The notes beneath the pieces were generated by a model. That model saw nothing but the letters and a program-made list of their open reading frames with translations, ran no database searches and was not told the DNA's origin. Source: Blasia pusilla (taxonomy: Eukaryota > Marchantiophyta > Marchantiopsida > Blasiales). Taken from it: DNA of 64,000 nt. Positions 11,666-22,800 of this stretch are shown here, piece by piece (position 1 is the first letter of the stretch; each line of letters opens with the position of its first letter). The stretch lies in contig CM114272.1 of NCBI GenBank assembly GCA_050084515.1, positions 40,548,001 to 40,612,000 on the forward strand. Reading direction: 5' to 3'. The position numbers and the translations under genes were made by a program.

Positions 11666-12570
11666 ATAGGACTACGAAGATAGGATTGCGAAGATAGGAC
11701 TACAAAGACTGCAAAGAGCGCGAAGACCGTGAAGATTGAATCGTCGCGGCGGTTTCAGAAGCCAGAAATGGAGCGGCGCAGCGGTTAAGAAGGAAGAGGA
11801 AATGAAACGTTAGGGCAACCAACCAACTTTGAATCGGAGAGGTTAGGATTAGCAGTTAGAATTCTAGATTAGAATAGGAAGATCAATCAGGGATTGAAAA
11901 AGACTATTTAAAGAGTAAATTAGAACAATAAGGGATCATTCCCTTGTGTCTTGAATTCCCTAGTACTATTGGTTGGAATCAATTCCTTGTATCTTGAGTG
12001 TACCAATAGTCTTGGTGGATCGTGTACGGAGTTCTGTGGGGATGATCCAAGCTGAAAAGTCTTTTACTTTTTGAAGCTTGTAATACTTTCTAGTTCTTTC
12101 CACTCTTTGATGCAGAAGAAAAGTCTTCTCTCATGCTTTCTAATATGCGGAGTTGAGTGTAAAACCTTATTAGGCTACAGTAGAGAGAAGAGTTGAGTCT
12201 TGTGAGTTCGGAATTCTAGAAGATAATCAGAAAGAGCATAGGAAAGTTGTTAGACAATGAGTAACCTACCATGATTGATTTAGTTCTGAAAGTAGGGTGA
12301 GCCGCCATTTCTAGGGTCTCTTTGAGGTCTTCGTTGGAGCTTTGTTATTCAAGATTCGCAAGAGTCTTTGTCTGTACTTGAGAAGAGTCTTATCCAAGAG
12401 GGAAGAAAATCCTTTTATTCTTTTGTACTTGTAAAAGCCGTGTAGTTGTAGTTAGGCAGTAAAGTTAGTGAAGAAGGAGTTCTTCTTGATTTTTCTTATA
12501 AAACCTCTCTTTACTCAGGAAACAATGGTCTCTTGGGAACAAACTTAGTACTTTGCAATAGAAAGAGTAC
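11666..12570 (+). repeat. LTR-like arm of the chromovirus relic
   Basis: It directly follows the integrase C-terminus and is the inverted counterpart of 7085-8160. The first 90 bases are short degenerate repeats of AGGACTGCAAAGAT type. Further in are GGGATCATTCCCTTGTGTCT and, near the right end, CTCTTTACTCAGGAAACAAT. The position just after the integrase agrees with a 3' LTR. Exact ends are not determined. Confidence 0.65.
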
Positions 12571-14099
12571 CTTTTTCCTAGAGTTGAACATTACAAGAAA
12601 CAAGTCATGATCGAGCATGAAAGATTTTTGTGTGATCCACCAAAGTTGAAACCTAGACTAGCTAGTTGTGAGACTAGAAAAGGCGGTGGAACTTGCCGTG
12701 AGACTAACGCTAAGCGAGACCTACACGTGTCTTGTGACTAGTCCTAGGTGAGAAAGGGATGTAGCTACTCACGGGAAAAATGGCAAGGCAAGAAATGTTT
12801 GAGATTTTGGAGCCAAGTGCCAAGGCAAGGGTGAGAAGCAAACAACATGTGAGTGGTCAAGGTGGGCAAGACGCCACAAAACTAGTCACAAAACACATAA
12901 GGCGGCAAGAAAACCATGAGACACCAAACGAGGAGTCAAGATGGTTGCTGGCCATGAAACACATGAAACACAAGACCAAGATCCAAGATGCATTTGGAAA
13001 GTTGAGAGTTGAATAAGCTTCAAGAAGCCTCCGCCAAGCCATCTTGATGGATAATTAGTCAAACGCTCGTCCGCGGATTGCAAACCATATTTGGGTTAAG
13101 GCAAAAAATCAAGGGCTCGAGAGGGAAAACAAGGAGGGTCGGGTTCCCTTGGAGACCCTAGAAGTACCTATAGGGGGGGTATCAATCTCCCTTTCTACTC
13201 ACTCGAGCCCTTGAACTAGAAACTAACCATGATGCGTGTTTGATCATGTTTTATGTTTGAGCTAAGGGACACACCTTGAGAAATTAACCCATACGCTTTG
13301 ATTTAGGCAAGCAACTTGGGAAGATTGATCAAGGGTTGGGGAAGGGGCTTCATGGGGATACATTATGCACTTGGGGATACTCAATTTGATTAGCACTTGG
13401 CAACTTCTTGACTATCTACAAAATGCGCAACTAGTTGAGTCTTTGGGACTCAATCTAAGTCTTCCGCTCGGAAAGCTCAAGGTCAGGAGTGCTTTGGGGT
13501 GAAACTAGGTGAACTAGAGGTTGGACTCTACAATGTAGTTTAGGTTCGGACTTTAGTGGATCACACTAAGATCTTTCCTTCTTGCAGCCACGATTATGAC
13601 TCACTTCTTGGATCCAAAGATTGCAGAGAAATGGGTTTAGGGTCCATGGGACGAACATGTCCACAAAGATGCCCCACAAGCCCCCTACTTAGATTCTTTT
13701 TATACCTAGGTTTCTTGCACACGCTCGAGATACGGGAGTAGGTGGGGGTCAGATATATTAAGGGAGGAGTGCAAGGATCAAACCATTGTGCAGGCTATGA
13801 GCCTTTGCTTGGCCTGCATTTGATGGGCCCTATGGAGACTTACCGCAAGCTCCAAGCGGGCTATAAAATGGGTGGCAACAAAAGGTGCGAGTGATCATTG
13901 GGATGGATGTCAATTGGCCAAGTCTAGGTCTACTTTGCGGATGGGGGCATGCGTGAGTGTGGGCCATGAGAACCCGGGCCCGCATAGACATGCCCATCTT
14001 AGGGAAGGACATGTCCTGGGACATGGACTTTGTCAATGTGCAACGTGGCTTGGGTCTCTGCTAGCATGGGTGCCATATATAGACTTAACTATTTGCGAC
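12571..14099. other. No recognised gene
   Basis: A 78-codon frame at 12780-13016 (plus, charged, glutamine/lysine-rich) has no motif I know. The region around 13790-14060 is rich in GGGCC-type words, similar in flavour to 55500-55930. Nothing else is identifiable. Confidence 0.5.
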
Positions 14100-14212
14100 A
14101 AGAAACCATAAACCGTAGGCCATAAACCCTAAAACCTAAGTCATAAACTCTAAACCTTGAGCCATACATCCTAGATCCTATACCCTAAGTCATAAATCCT
14201 AAACCCTATGCT
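14100..14212. repeat. Degenerate CCTAAA (telomere-like) repeat
   Basis: Roughly five degenerate units of about 21 bp contain TAAACCCTAAA-like words (CATAAACCCTAAAACCTAAG, CATAAACTCTAAACCTTGAG and so on). They resemble the plant telomere repeat but are too irregular to be a functional telomere. An old interstitial array or chance-derived simple sequence would both fit. Confidence 0.6.
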
Positions 14213-14269
14213 TTACGACAAAAGAAAGGGCCGCCCCACCTAGGAACGTACATAGAGAGAAAGTGAGTG

Positions 14270-14510
14270 TAGCAAAGTCAAACGGAGATAATTATGTACA
14301 GACCATACATTTTGGAAGAGATCTCTTTTGTTATGCATGGATTATAGATTCTAATTGCTCTTAGCATATATAACCTCACAAGAGTGCTTCTATATATATC
14401 GTAACTTGGTTGGTGGAATTGTCTTCATGGGGAATAACATGATAGACAAGATGGTAGGGATTGTTTATATCCATATCAAGATGTTTGATGGGACTATTTG
14501 AACACTTACT
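14270..14510 (+). pseudogene. Ty1/copia protease remnant, left part of the split copia element
   Basis: WIIDSNCS at about 14340 matches the copia protease active-site region (usually W-x-x-D-S-G-x-S/C). The frame continues through IHIKMFDGTI and TLTK, the part that normally leads into V-R-H-x-P. That continuation lies at 26101 on the other side of copy 1. Several stops are present. This defines the host site of the copy 1 insertion. Confidence 0.85.
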
Positions 14511-14514
14511 AAGG

Positions 14515-15262
14515 TATCGTGCGCATACACATCGCTACACAACTTAAATCCCTGTCAACGAACATACACACAAACATGCACGATCCCATGGTAACTCATG
14601 GCATCCAAATAACGAGACAAGAAGTACCAAAATATCTCCAATAAATCAAGTAGATCTCTCTTAACATCTCACACCAATCTCTCCATAGTATGCACTCTCT
14701 CTCATGTCAAACCAAACCCACTCTCCTAATGAGAAGCTTGGGTAACAGACACAAGGCAAGCAAGACCATAGCTCCGCCGCCTCATGCCAAGAGGTTCAAC
14801 CAAGAGACAATGAGCTCTCAAGCTCTCTCTTGGAGGTATACCCCCTTCCCTCTCCCAAGCTTTCTCCTCGGTAACCTATGCTCGCAGGTCACCTCCTTGG
14901 CTCTTGACTAGTTGTAGCGGGTCAAGGGCCACTTCCCAAAGTAGAAATTCAACTATAGTCCAAATGGAAACTTACCCGAAATAGTCAAGTTCTCTATATG
15001 GCTCCAAATCAACCGAAACGAAGGGAAAAACTGCTCTCTCACGTTATCCATGGCCTCATCATGTCATCCTCAACCTCCTGTGGCTATCCTCCAATATCTT
15101 TGAAGGCGCTCTATTAAATCTCGTTGATCTATCCTAAAAGTCGTGACAGCCGTCGTGCGTATACATATCGCTCTCAACGAACATACACACAAACACACAC
15201 GATCCCATGCTAACTCATGGCATCCAAACAACGAGACAAGAAGTACCAAAATATCTCCAATC
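14515..15262 (-). repeat. Split terminal block A1-B2-A2 of copy 1
   Basis: In the element's orientation, A1 runs from 15262 to 15149, B2 from 15148 to 14646 and A2 from 14645 to 14515. A1 and A2 both contain GGAGATATTTTGGTACTTCT and CATGAGTTA-C-CATGGGATCGTG-type sequence. They end in TGCGCACGA-like (A2) or TACGCACGAC (A1) sequence. B2 begins TGTCACGACTTTTAGGAT and matches B1 (25490-26096) at roughly 85-90% by eye. B1 is not followed by A: after the shared CTTGATTTA it runs into the leader. The repeats are therefore split between the two ends rather than present as two complete LTRs. Confidence 0.85.
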
Positions 15263-15275
15263 GCCCCCCTAGCTG
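15263..15275 (-). promoter_or_regulatory. Polypurine tract of copy 1
   Basis: The minus strand reads AGCTAGGGGGGCGAT immediately before block A1. The same arrangement (CTAGGGGGGCGGT, TTAGGGGGCGAG, CTAGGGAGAT) precedes block A in copies 3, 2 and 6. It is the expected plus-strand primer for reverse transcription, which would make A the start of a U3-like region. Confidence 0.7.
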
Positions 15276-15789
15276 GTGGTTAGGTCCCTCTAACTCGAGA
15301 TAGCCATCTATCCCTACATACCATGACATACATCTCTCGGACGCTAAGAGCAAAAAGATCGGGTGCTCATGTGGCCCCATCGTAAGTTGCCTTCTTGTCA
15401 TCCATGTCACAGACACAAATCAGAATCTAGAACTATCTACTCTACATACATCAGGGATACATTCATTGTCCTTGAAGAACCCTAGTGAGAGGTGGCGTCA
15501 GACATGCCATATGCCACCCTCTCGAACATCCATCACAGACTAGCATAGTGGTTGCACCACGGGCGGAACCACACAACATACATACCAAGCTTGCAAGAGC
15601 TACAACTAAGCTTGGATCAACTATACACTAAATGTTAGGAAGGTGATATGGCGCATGGTTACGCACATGGTCCTTCCAAACCATACCATGGCGTCCCTCC
15701 AATAAGAGAACACCAGATGGAAAAATCTCACGCGCTCTCAAGATGGTGCGCCATGCAGTGACATCCAACATCGTGGATGCCGTTTGTTG

Positions 15790-16790
15790 CAAGTAGACAT
15801 AGTCTCCTTGATGACACCTTTGGATAGTAGTTCGATAACCACCTCACCAAATAGTCTCATACCTCAACGTATACTCATGTTGCGCAATCACCAAGTTCTC
15901 AAACGCCATGGGCATCACTCTCTGAAACAACTCAGTCATATGAGAACATGCTCGCATCCATACATGACCGTCATCAAGGTTCAACAACTCACCAACATCT
16001 CGACAAATGGCCGAAGGTAAATCTGGCTCTCGGCCATAAACTAGCAAGCACAATGAGAAAGACGCTAAGGAGGCATGCCTGCTAAATCTGTATCCCATCG
16101 CCAACCAAGGCAACTGGAGGTCCCAATCTCCTAGGTGACCTCTTTGCAAGCCATACTTGTATAATCCTCTCTTCACCATCTGCACAATCCTCTCCGTTAG
16201 TCCATCCCCCTTAGGATGATCTCACAAAGTGGTGCGATGGTTGATCAGCGTCTAATGACACAAGACCAAAAACTCCCCGCGAAACTCTGTATCTTGGTCT
16301 GTCAACATCTTAGCTTGTTCGACGTTAATGACTCAGCACTCAATCTAGGAAGGCATACGCTACTCCCTCACTCGCTTTTTCAGGCAATGCAACCAACTCT
16401 ATCCACTTCGAGAAGTGCTCGACCATCATCAACACATAGCAACTATAGCGCTCTGTCAAATATAACGATGCTGCAAAATCCAAACTCCATCTATAACCTA
16501 AACTCATGATTGTAAGTGGATGAAATTGTGGAGTCAGAGCATTAAACGATGCCCAAACCCGATCACAAACCATACACCTAGCAACAAAGTGTTGAATGTC
16601 ACTATGCATGCCTCGCGACCAATACTCTATCTAGAGCAAGCCATATGTCCGCTTCACTCCAAAATGACCCAACTCCTCGTGGGCATGACGCACCAAACGT
16701 GCTCTTTGTGAAAGATGAGGCACAATACGTACTCTACCATCCTCCCACACTCGCAACACATGTGTCCTCTCCCACCAGAACTGTCACGCT
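15790..16790 (-). pseudogene. Integrase of copy 1
   Basis: The frame entered at 16609 shows CMVCDRV (cysteine pair of the HHCC zinc domain) and WSLDFAASLYL with the first catalytic aspartate. It continues to VEHFSKWIELVALPEKASEG. Another frame (from 16185) continues with HLGDWDLQLPWLAMGYRFSR and a YGREPDLPSA stretch. Copy 2 has the same residues at 35560-36290. Frameshifts and stops separate the pieces. It is an ordinary DDE integrase of the Ty3/gypsy type; no tyrosine recombinase is present. Confidence 0.85.
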
Positions 16791-16999
16791 TGCTGTAGGA
16801 TTTGATCCGGCTCTCTAGCACCCACTATGCTCGCGACGTTGCCTATACCCATGTACTCCAAGACCACTCCATCGTCATGAATATCTCGACCACCTATCGT
16901 CTCCTCACCGGCCTTTGGATCTAAGGACTCTCCATCAGACCTTGCGACCGAAGTCTTAGCAATCTTGCTCTCCATAGCCAACAAGCCCAAATAGGCTGA

Positions 17000-18130
17000 C
17001 GCGTGCCATCCTGGCACCAACTCCTCATCACTCTCACCATGCCAACGAGCTCCCATCGCATCTCTCTCCCTCGGGCATGGATTACGGCTCAAATCATCTG
17101 CATCCTGGTTGAGCATCCTAGGTTTATGCACCACCTAGAAGTGATACTCCTACAACAAAAGAGCCCACCTCGCAAGCTTCCCTATAAGCTTGTCGGACTC
17201 CATCAACCACTTAAGTGGCTGATGATCATTAATGATGGTAAAGGGATTTCCAAATAAATAACACTTGAAATGTACGACTGCTTATACTGCAGCCAAGCAC
17301 TCACCCTCATATGAGCTATACTTTGCCGCTATAGCATTGTTCAAGAAACTAGCGTAAGCCACCACAAACTCTCTACCATCATCAGCATGTTGGGTGAGCA
17401 CGGCTCCAAGCCCCAACATGCTTCAATTGGTATGCAACTAGAAAGGACGCCTCCTGATCGGTCTCCTCAATACGGGCGCGGACGTCAATCTTTCCTTGAG
17501 CAACTGAAATGCTCTCTCCTGGTAATCCCCCAGTGCCACTCCCGATCCATCTTGGTCTGCAAGGTTAGCGGCTTTGCAATCAAACTGAAACCCTTGACGT
17601 ATCGTCAATAGAAGTTTTCCAATTCCATGAATGCACGAACTTGACTCACATTTGTAGGGCATGGAATGTGTGAAATAGCCTCTACCTTTGTCTGGTGCAC
17701 ACCAAGGCCACATGGATATATCGTATGTCCCAAGTACTCAATTTGGTCATAGAAGAACTTACACTTGCCTGGATGGAGCTTCAGCCCATGTAACTGCAAT
17801 TGTCGGAACATCTCCTCTAGATGTCGCTCATGCTCCTCAACCCTGGCGCTAAAGGTAGGCAACTAATGATATCTGATTTGAAGATCTAACGAACTGAAGA
17901 CCTTTGCATGCCCAATTGCATCAAAGATCGGGCATGGCATACCTATCATACTTCTTCTGTCGATTGATAGGTTGGTAATCTCCACACATCCGCTTATCCA
18001 TCCAGTTGCCATGCACATCCTTCTTGGCGGGCATGATAGTGCTAGATGCATACTCTCCATGCAACATCTCCACTAGTCCTACTCCAACCAAGTCCTAGCT
18101 CCTACTCTGAATCAAAGCCCTCTCCATGAC
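17000..18130 (-). pseudogene. Reverse transcriptase-RNase H of copy 1, catalytic YxDD deleted
   Basis: Upstream residues KRMCGDY-PINR (template-binding region of the fingers) and SLDL are legible. Next come LPTFSARVEEHERHLEEMF and KLHPGKCKFF with YLGHTI (thumb side). In copy 2 about 54 residues lie between the equivalent points, including CYIDDILVFS. Here they are missing (junction near 17862), so the active-site aspartates are gone. RNase H and the tether follow in pieces to about 17000, with DADDLSRNPC near 17100. Confidence 0.82.
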
Positions 18131-18712
18131 ATTGTACCTGTAGGGTCGTCGGAAGATCGGCGTACCACTCGACAACTCAATGCGGATCCCTGGATCCTTT
18201 AGTGTACCCAAATCATGCACACTAAATGCAAAATAGCTCCTATAACTCCTAAGGAACTGGTGTATCCGGCGTCGCTCTCCTCCTATCAACTTAGGGCCCA
18301 TATCTGGTTCCCAAGTCTCCATCGTGACTACGGTAGGACTCTCCAGTGCGGGTGTTAATGCTTGCTATGGTGCAACCCCGTCTCGGACAGTGGCACTTGG
18401 TTGCTCCCCTGCATCCATGCCATTGTACCTGTAGGGTCGTCGGAAGATTGCCGTACCACTCGACAACTCAATGCGGATCCCTGGATCCTTTAGTGTACCC
18501 AAACCATGCACACTAAATGCAAAATAGCTCTTATAACTCCTAAGGAACTGGTGTATCCGGCGCCGCTCTCCTCCTATCAACTTAGGGCCCATATCTGGTT
18601 CCCAAGTCTCCATCGTGACTACGGTAGGACTCTCCAGTGCGGATGTCAATGCTTGCTATGGTGCAACCTCGTCTCGGACAGTGGCACTCGGTTGCTCCCC
18701 TGCATCCAACAG
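18131..18712 (-). repeat. In-frame 291-bp tandem duplication at the front of reverse transcriptase
   Basis: The segment 18131-18421 is repeated as 18422-18712 (offset 291 bp, 97 codons). Both units encode METWEPDMGPKLIGGERRRI and continue to IFRRPYRY. They differ at a handful of bases, so the duplication is not very recent or predates other decay. Copy 2 has a single copy of this region (33735-33930). Confidence 0.9.
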
Positions 18713-18814
18713 CAAACTCTGATCTCCCCGTGTAGTGCCCAAAACCACGCTCTATGTTGTGACTACCATCTCCTGGCGTACATGCAAAACATCCCAAGAA
18801 GTCCAAGGGTGTCT

Positions 18815-19900
18815 CTACCGATCACCCTTGGTGTGTTGATCTTCTTGGGTCTCGCCCCCAGCCACTGCCTCAACCATCTCAGTAGGCATGGGGCTCACCA
18901 ACACAACAGTTGTGATCTCTCGCGTCCGCAAACGATGTTGCTCAGCTACTCCTAAGCTGAAAATCCATATCAAGCAGTTCAAGTCCATCATCTGACCCAA
19001 GACATGACGTTGTGATGCCTCTGATAGTGACGGTACTGCTGTCACTTGTGTGGGAAATCCCATTGCTCGCTCTTGCTCATCGGCGTTGGGCTCCACCAAC
19101 CGCTGTACTTGGTCATCCCAAACCAAGCCAGGTTTGGCCTCCTTGAATGCATAAGAAGCGAGAAAACTCAAAAATGTGGGAAAGGCTGCCCATGGTATGC
19201 CAATCCTATTGACCACAATCAACGTTGGTCAATCATCATGCATCACTGCCTATGATCAACGGCCCGGATCCGATATGAAATCCATGAACAAATGGGAGGG
19301 GCACTCCACTCGCGCATATGCCCTCCGCAACACCTCGTGTGGTACCAAGTTGGTCCACCAAAGACGGGGGGCGATGTGCTCATGAACCTAAACTCGCCGC
19401 ATCTAACAACACTGCCGAGCCAGTCCATGCACGCACGTGATGTGCACTCGTCACCATGCAGGACCTTGAATCGCCCAAAATCGGCACATTCTCGAGAATG
19501 AATGTTGGAGAACGAGACTGATGCTCATGTAAGTGTCACAAGATCCGCATAATCTCCCCAAAAAATATGGACCGAAAGTCAGCTAATCCGCTAACCCGTC
19601 CAACACTTGACTGGCCTTGACACGGCCAACCAGAAATGACCAAGTCTATGGTCCCTACCCGCTCCAAGTCCAGCGCCCCCAACAATGAAATGTCCCTTGG
19701 TAAAGAACTCTGGTATCCCTGGACGGCGGACATAGACAACAAGTCGGGAAAATGGAGTCATAATTGCGCCACATAGTGAAGTGAAGCGCGCCTCGGAACA
19801 TCATCAACCTCCACATACATGTGTTGCTGCACGCGCACTCCTACCGGCGAAACACCAGCTAAACCTATGTTGATCCCTCCAAAGAGATCCATCACACGAA
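18815..19900 (-). pseudogene. DNMT3-like cytosine-5 DNA methyltransferase domain of copy 1
   Basis: A methyltransferase of this family transfers a methyl group from S-adenosylmethionine to carbon 5 of cytosine in DNA. Legible in order on the minus strand: motif I VMDLFGGINIGLAG (about 19890); motif IV DLVISGWPCQGQS with the catalytic proline-cysteine (about 19640-19610), followed by FRSIFFGEIMRIL; motif VI FILENVPILGD (about 19510-19475); VLLDAASLGS then AHRP and LWWTNLVP for motif VIII (about 19400-19330); a target-recognition spacer; motif IX NADEQERAMGFPTQ (about 19080); motif X SEASQRHVLGQ (about 19010). The ERAMGFP plus RHVLG ending and the AHRP/RLWWTN segment resemble DNMT3/DRM-type enzymes more than DNMT1 or CMT. 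At least two in-frame stops and a frameshift at a run of six C residues inactivate it. It lies within pol, between protease and reverse transcriptase. Confidence 0.87.
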
Positions 19901-20030
19901 TACCCTCCTCTGGGATGCGCCACACAATCAGTGTGGTGTCCAAAGGGGTCATAGTAGCAACCTTGGCTACCTCGGGCTCTTCTGACCCATCACGCTTTGG
20001 TGCAAATGCCTCGCTCCACGCTGTCTCCAC

Positions 20031-20380
20031 ATGCTCAACGGCTAAGCGTCAAAGCTCCTCAGTTGAGCCCCAAAATGGCACCTCTCCTCCACGGAATGAT
20101 GCGGCTACCATGACACTCCTCTCCATAGAAATGTTAGGAATGAAAGTGTCCTCTGCATGGACATGCCCCTCAATCAAATCACTAGGCCAAGTGATGGCAC
20201 TGCTAAATGCCGCTAATGTCGCCATCTCTATTGGCCGTCGCTCGATCACTCCACCGATGAATGGAACGGGTATTGAGCTAAGGCGCCCATCACTTGACAG
20301 CCATCCTAGTCTGTAGGATGCAGACTCCTCCGAATAATCCAAGGAAAATCCCATCGGTACAATACTACTCCACCAACCAA
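20031..20380 (-). pseudogene. Protease-DNMT connector domain of copy 1
   Basis: This stretch carries ASYRLGWLSSDGRLSSIPVP, an AAFSSAITWPSDLIEG segment and GHVHAEDTFIPNISMERS, just before the methyltransferase. Equivalent residues occur in copy 2 (SVAGFSGVVTWPE), copy 3 (ERSIHAEEILVADSPPERH) and the fragment at 53.4-54.6 kb (LPGDLLEGNAHVEDI). It is a conserved roughly 110-residue region with no function I can name. Confidence 0.6.
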
Positions 20381-20823
20381 GATGTCGTAGGACTCTACAT
20401 CGATCACTATCACCTTGGCTCGCACCACGGACTCATCTATAGGATGTCCCGAGTGAATCCTCACCACGACCTCCTATTGGGTGATATACTCCTATAGGAT
20501 GTATGTATACGGAATGGAAAACCCTCCACATCGACTCTTGTCAAGCCCAATCCTTTGAATGTCGCTTTCCCCAATATCAGGGGTTGCGCTCTTGAATCCA
20601 ACAAGACGCGTTGCGGTCTAAAAACACTACCTCTTGGACTTGCCAACTGGAAGACCTCTCCTTGGTTATCCAGCAATACAACACCAGGAGAAGCCATGGC
20701 ACGCTCTATCACGGGTCTAGCGGACATCTCCACCATCCTAGCAGCCGCAGCCTGCCATGAATCTGATGTGGACACCCCGAGCACACGCTCCAAGGGCAGG
20801 TCCATCACCTCCTCTGCAATCAC
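20381..20823 (-). pseudogene. Retropepsin-type aspartic protease of copy 1
   Basis: PQRVLLDSRAQPLILGKATF holds the active-site loop, with DSR in place of the usual D-S/T-G. It is preceded by the conserved ASPGVVLLDNQGEVFQLASP. Copy 3 has an intact DSG at the same place (51099-51790). A downstream (I/L)-(L/V)-G motif is better seen in copies 3 and 4. The protease would have cleaved the Gag-Pol polyprotein. Confidence 0.75.
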
Positions 20824-21559
20824 CTCTCAACGTGATCCAAGAACTCCAACTCCATGCTCACATAGCATAGTAGCCAGACAAAAAACCTCGATGGGGGTAC
20901 TTCCCAACGTCATAACATTGGAAGTAGAAAATAAAGGAGCACGTTACACAATAGTGGCGGACCCCAACAACGTGTTTGACACATGCTCCTCCTGAGCATC
21001 AACAATAGGAGTCGTTGCATTTGCTTCTCCCATCGCCCTCCGTGCCTGCACACCAACAACATCACCAACTCTCTGGGAACTTTGATTAGGACCCAAGAAT
21101 GGGGTCCTCATCGCCTCGGACAACGTGAAAGACTGAGGAAGCCTGGTCTGTTTCTTGGCTCCCCTCGCTGTAGATCCAACTTTACGGTTGCTCTACGCGT
21201 AACAATTACAGCGGCCTCCATTTGGGCAATCCCGCACATCCAACCAAGATCCTCCATATCTCTATCTGCTCCATAAGACGTCGATGCCACGGATCCGGCA
21301 TTGGGTAACCTTAATGCCAGAGCGGAAATTTGGTGTTGTAGCTGCTGTATCTGAGCAGCCATCCCAGGCTCATGCCCGATGTCTCCCTCAATGCGTCTAG
21401 GTGGTGGAACTCTATCTCCTCCATGGGCAACCCCACCACCCCCTCGGGCAACTCCAGCTCCTTGTCCCCCAACGGGACCACGTGGTGCACGATCTCTAGG
21501 CCCACCCGGACCGGCTACTCGCTCTAGTGCTCTCTCTGGCCCTAGGTTCGGACGTAACT

Positions 21560-22800
21560 TGGGATGTAAGCTGAAACGCTTGGCTTGTGTGGGACCATAC
21601 CTCTGACAATAGTCACATTAATAACCTCCTAGTATAGCACCATCTCCTCCTCCATGCTGGGGTACGCGTCCATGACCCTGATGGGTGCAATCGGGCTTGT
21701 GATGGGCTCCACCACATGCCCAACAAGTAATCGTAGGTGGCTGCTGCTGAGCCGCATATGAAGGTGCAGGTCTCAACGGCCTCCCGGTATCCTCCTTGAG
21801 CTCGTGGTGCTAGAGTTGACCTATCTCAGAATCCACGTTGCTGCATTGGTGGTGCAGATACTCGTGGTTGCTCTCGTCCAGAATTCATGGTGGCTACGCT
21901 CCCCTCTGCCATGTTGCGCCTAATATTCTTGGCGGTCCTAAATACATCTATCAACTTAGGGGAGGTGTTCATAAGAAGCACCTCCTTCCGCACCCGTGTC
22001 CTCAGGATTTGGTCCAGCATCGCGTACCATGACTGCATAGCCTAAGCCTCTGTTACCCCTTGAGTGACGTTAATCAACCCGCGCAAGTGAGTGTAAGCCT
22101 CACGAAAACTCTCACCCATGCGGCTTTGGAAGTCGTGGATGCTCCGCAACTTCTCTGTCCGTACCTCTAGGTAGCTCGTCCTCAACTCCACAAGAACTCA
22201 ACCACGGGGTTGAATATGGGACAAACCTGACTGGATGGTGCAACTGCTCCAATGCGAGTCACCCCTCCTAAAACATCAATGGTGGAGGAACCCTCTCCTG
22301 AATCCTCCTCCTCATCAAGAAACGGCTCAGTCCATGACACATAATGTGGGTGATAGTAGAGTCTCCATGCCTCAATCTCACGGGCATATGTGTGGGATAA
22401 CTCATAGTAATCGTCCATGGGCGCCCCCTCTAAATGCTGGAATATGTCATTCCATGCTGTAAACGGGTTGAACTCTCTAGAGTTCCTAGCGCGTTGTGAG
22501 TCATAACAACTCCTAAACTCCGCAATGAAGTCATGTAACTCTATAGTGCCTACAACAACCGAAAACCTACGCGGTCCATCTTGTACGCCCAATTGGTAGG
22601 ACCACTCAATGTATACTGCAAATCACTAACACACTCCTCTACACTCTCCCCCTCGTCTAAAGACGACATAGAAGAAGATCGAGGCGGTCTCTCACGTGGA
22701 GACCCTCAAAACCTCTCACCACTCCGGGTAAACTCTCTAGAGCTACTCTCAGGTCCACCACCTCGCCTCTCAAAATCCCAAAAGAATGTCGTGATGACTT
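21560..22800 (-). pseudogene. Gag of copy 1 with two zinc knuckles
   Basis: The frame at 22592-22182 has IELHDFIAEF, WNDIFQHLEGAPMDDYYE and EIEAWRLYY, matching the gag of copies 2 and 3. The frame at 22038-21826 continues it (AMLDQILRTRVRKEV). On the minus strand a C-x2-C-x3-H-x4-C knuckle CWACGGAHHKPDC lies at about 21727-21683. A degraded second one (CDYCQRYG) lies near 21615. Gag packages the RNA. Several stops are present. Confidence 0.8.

Noticed and set aside
14100-14212. Interstitial telomere
   Set aside because: Units are irregular and only loosely resemble the plant repeat. Kept as a degenerate repeat only.
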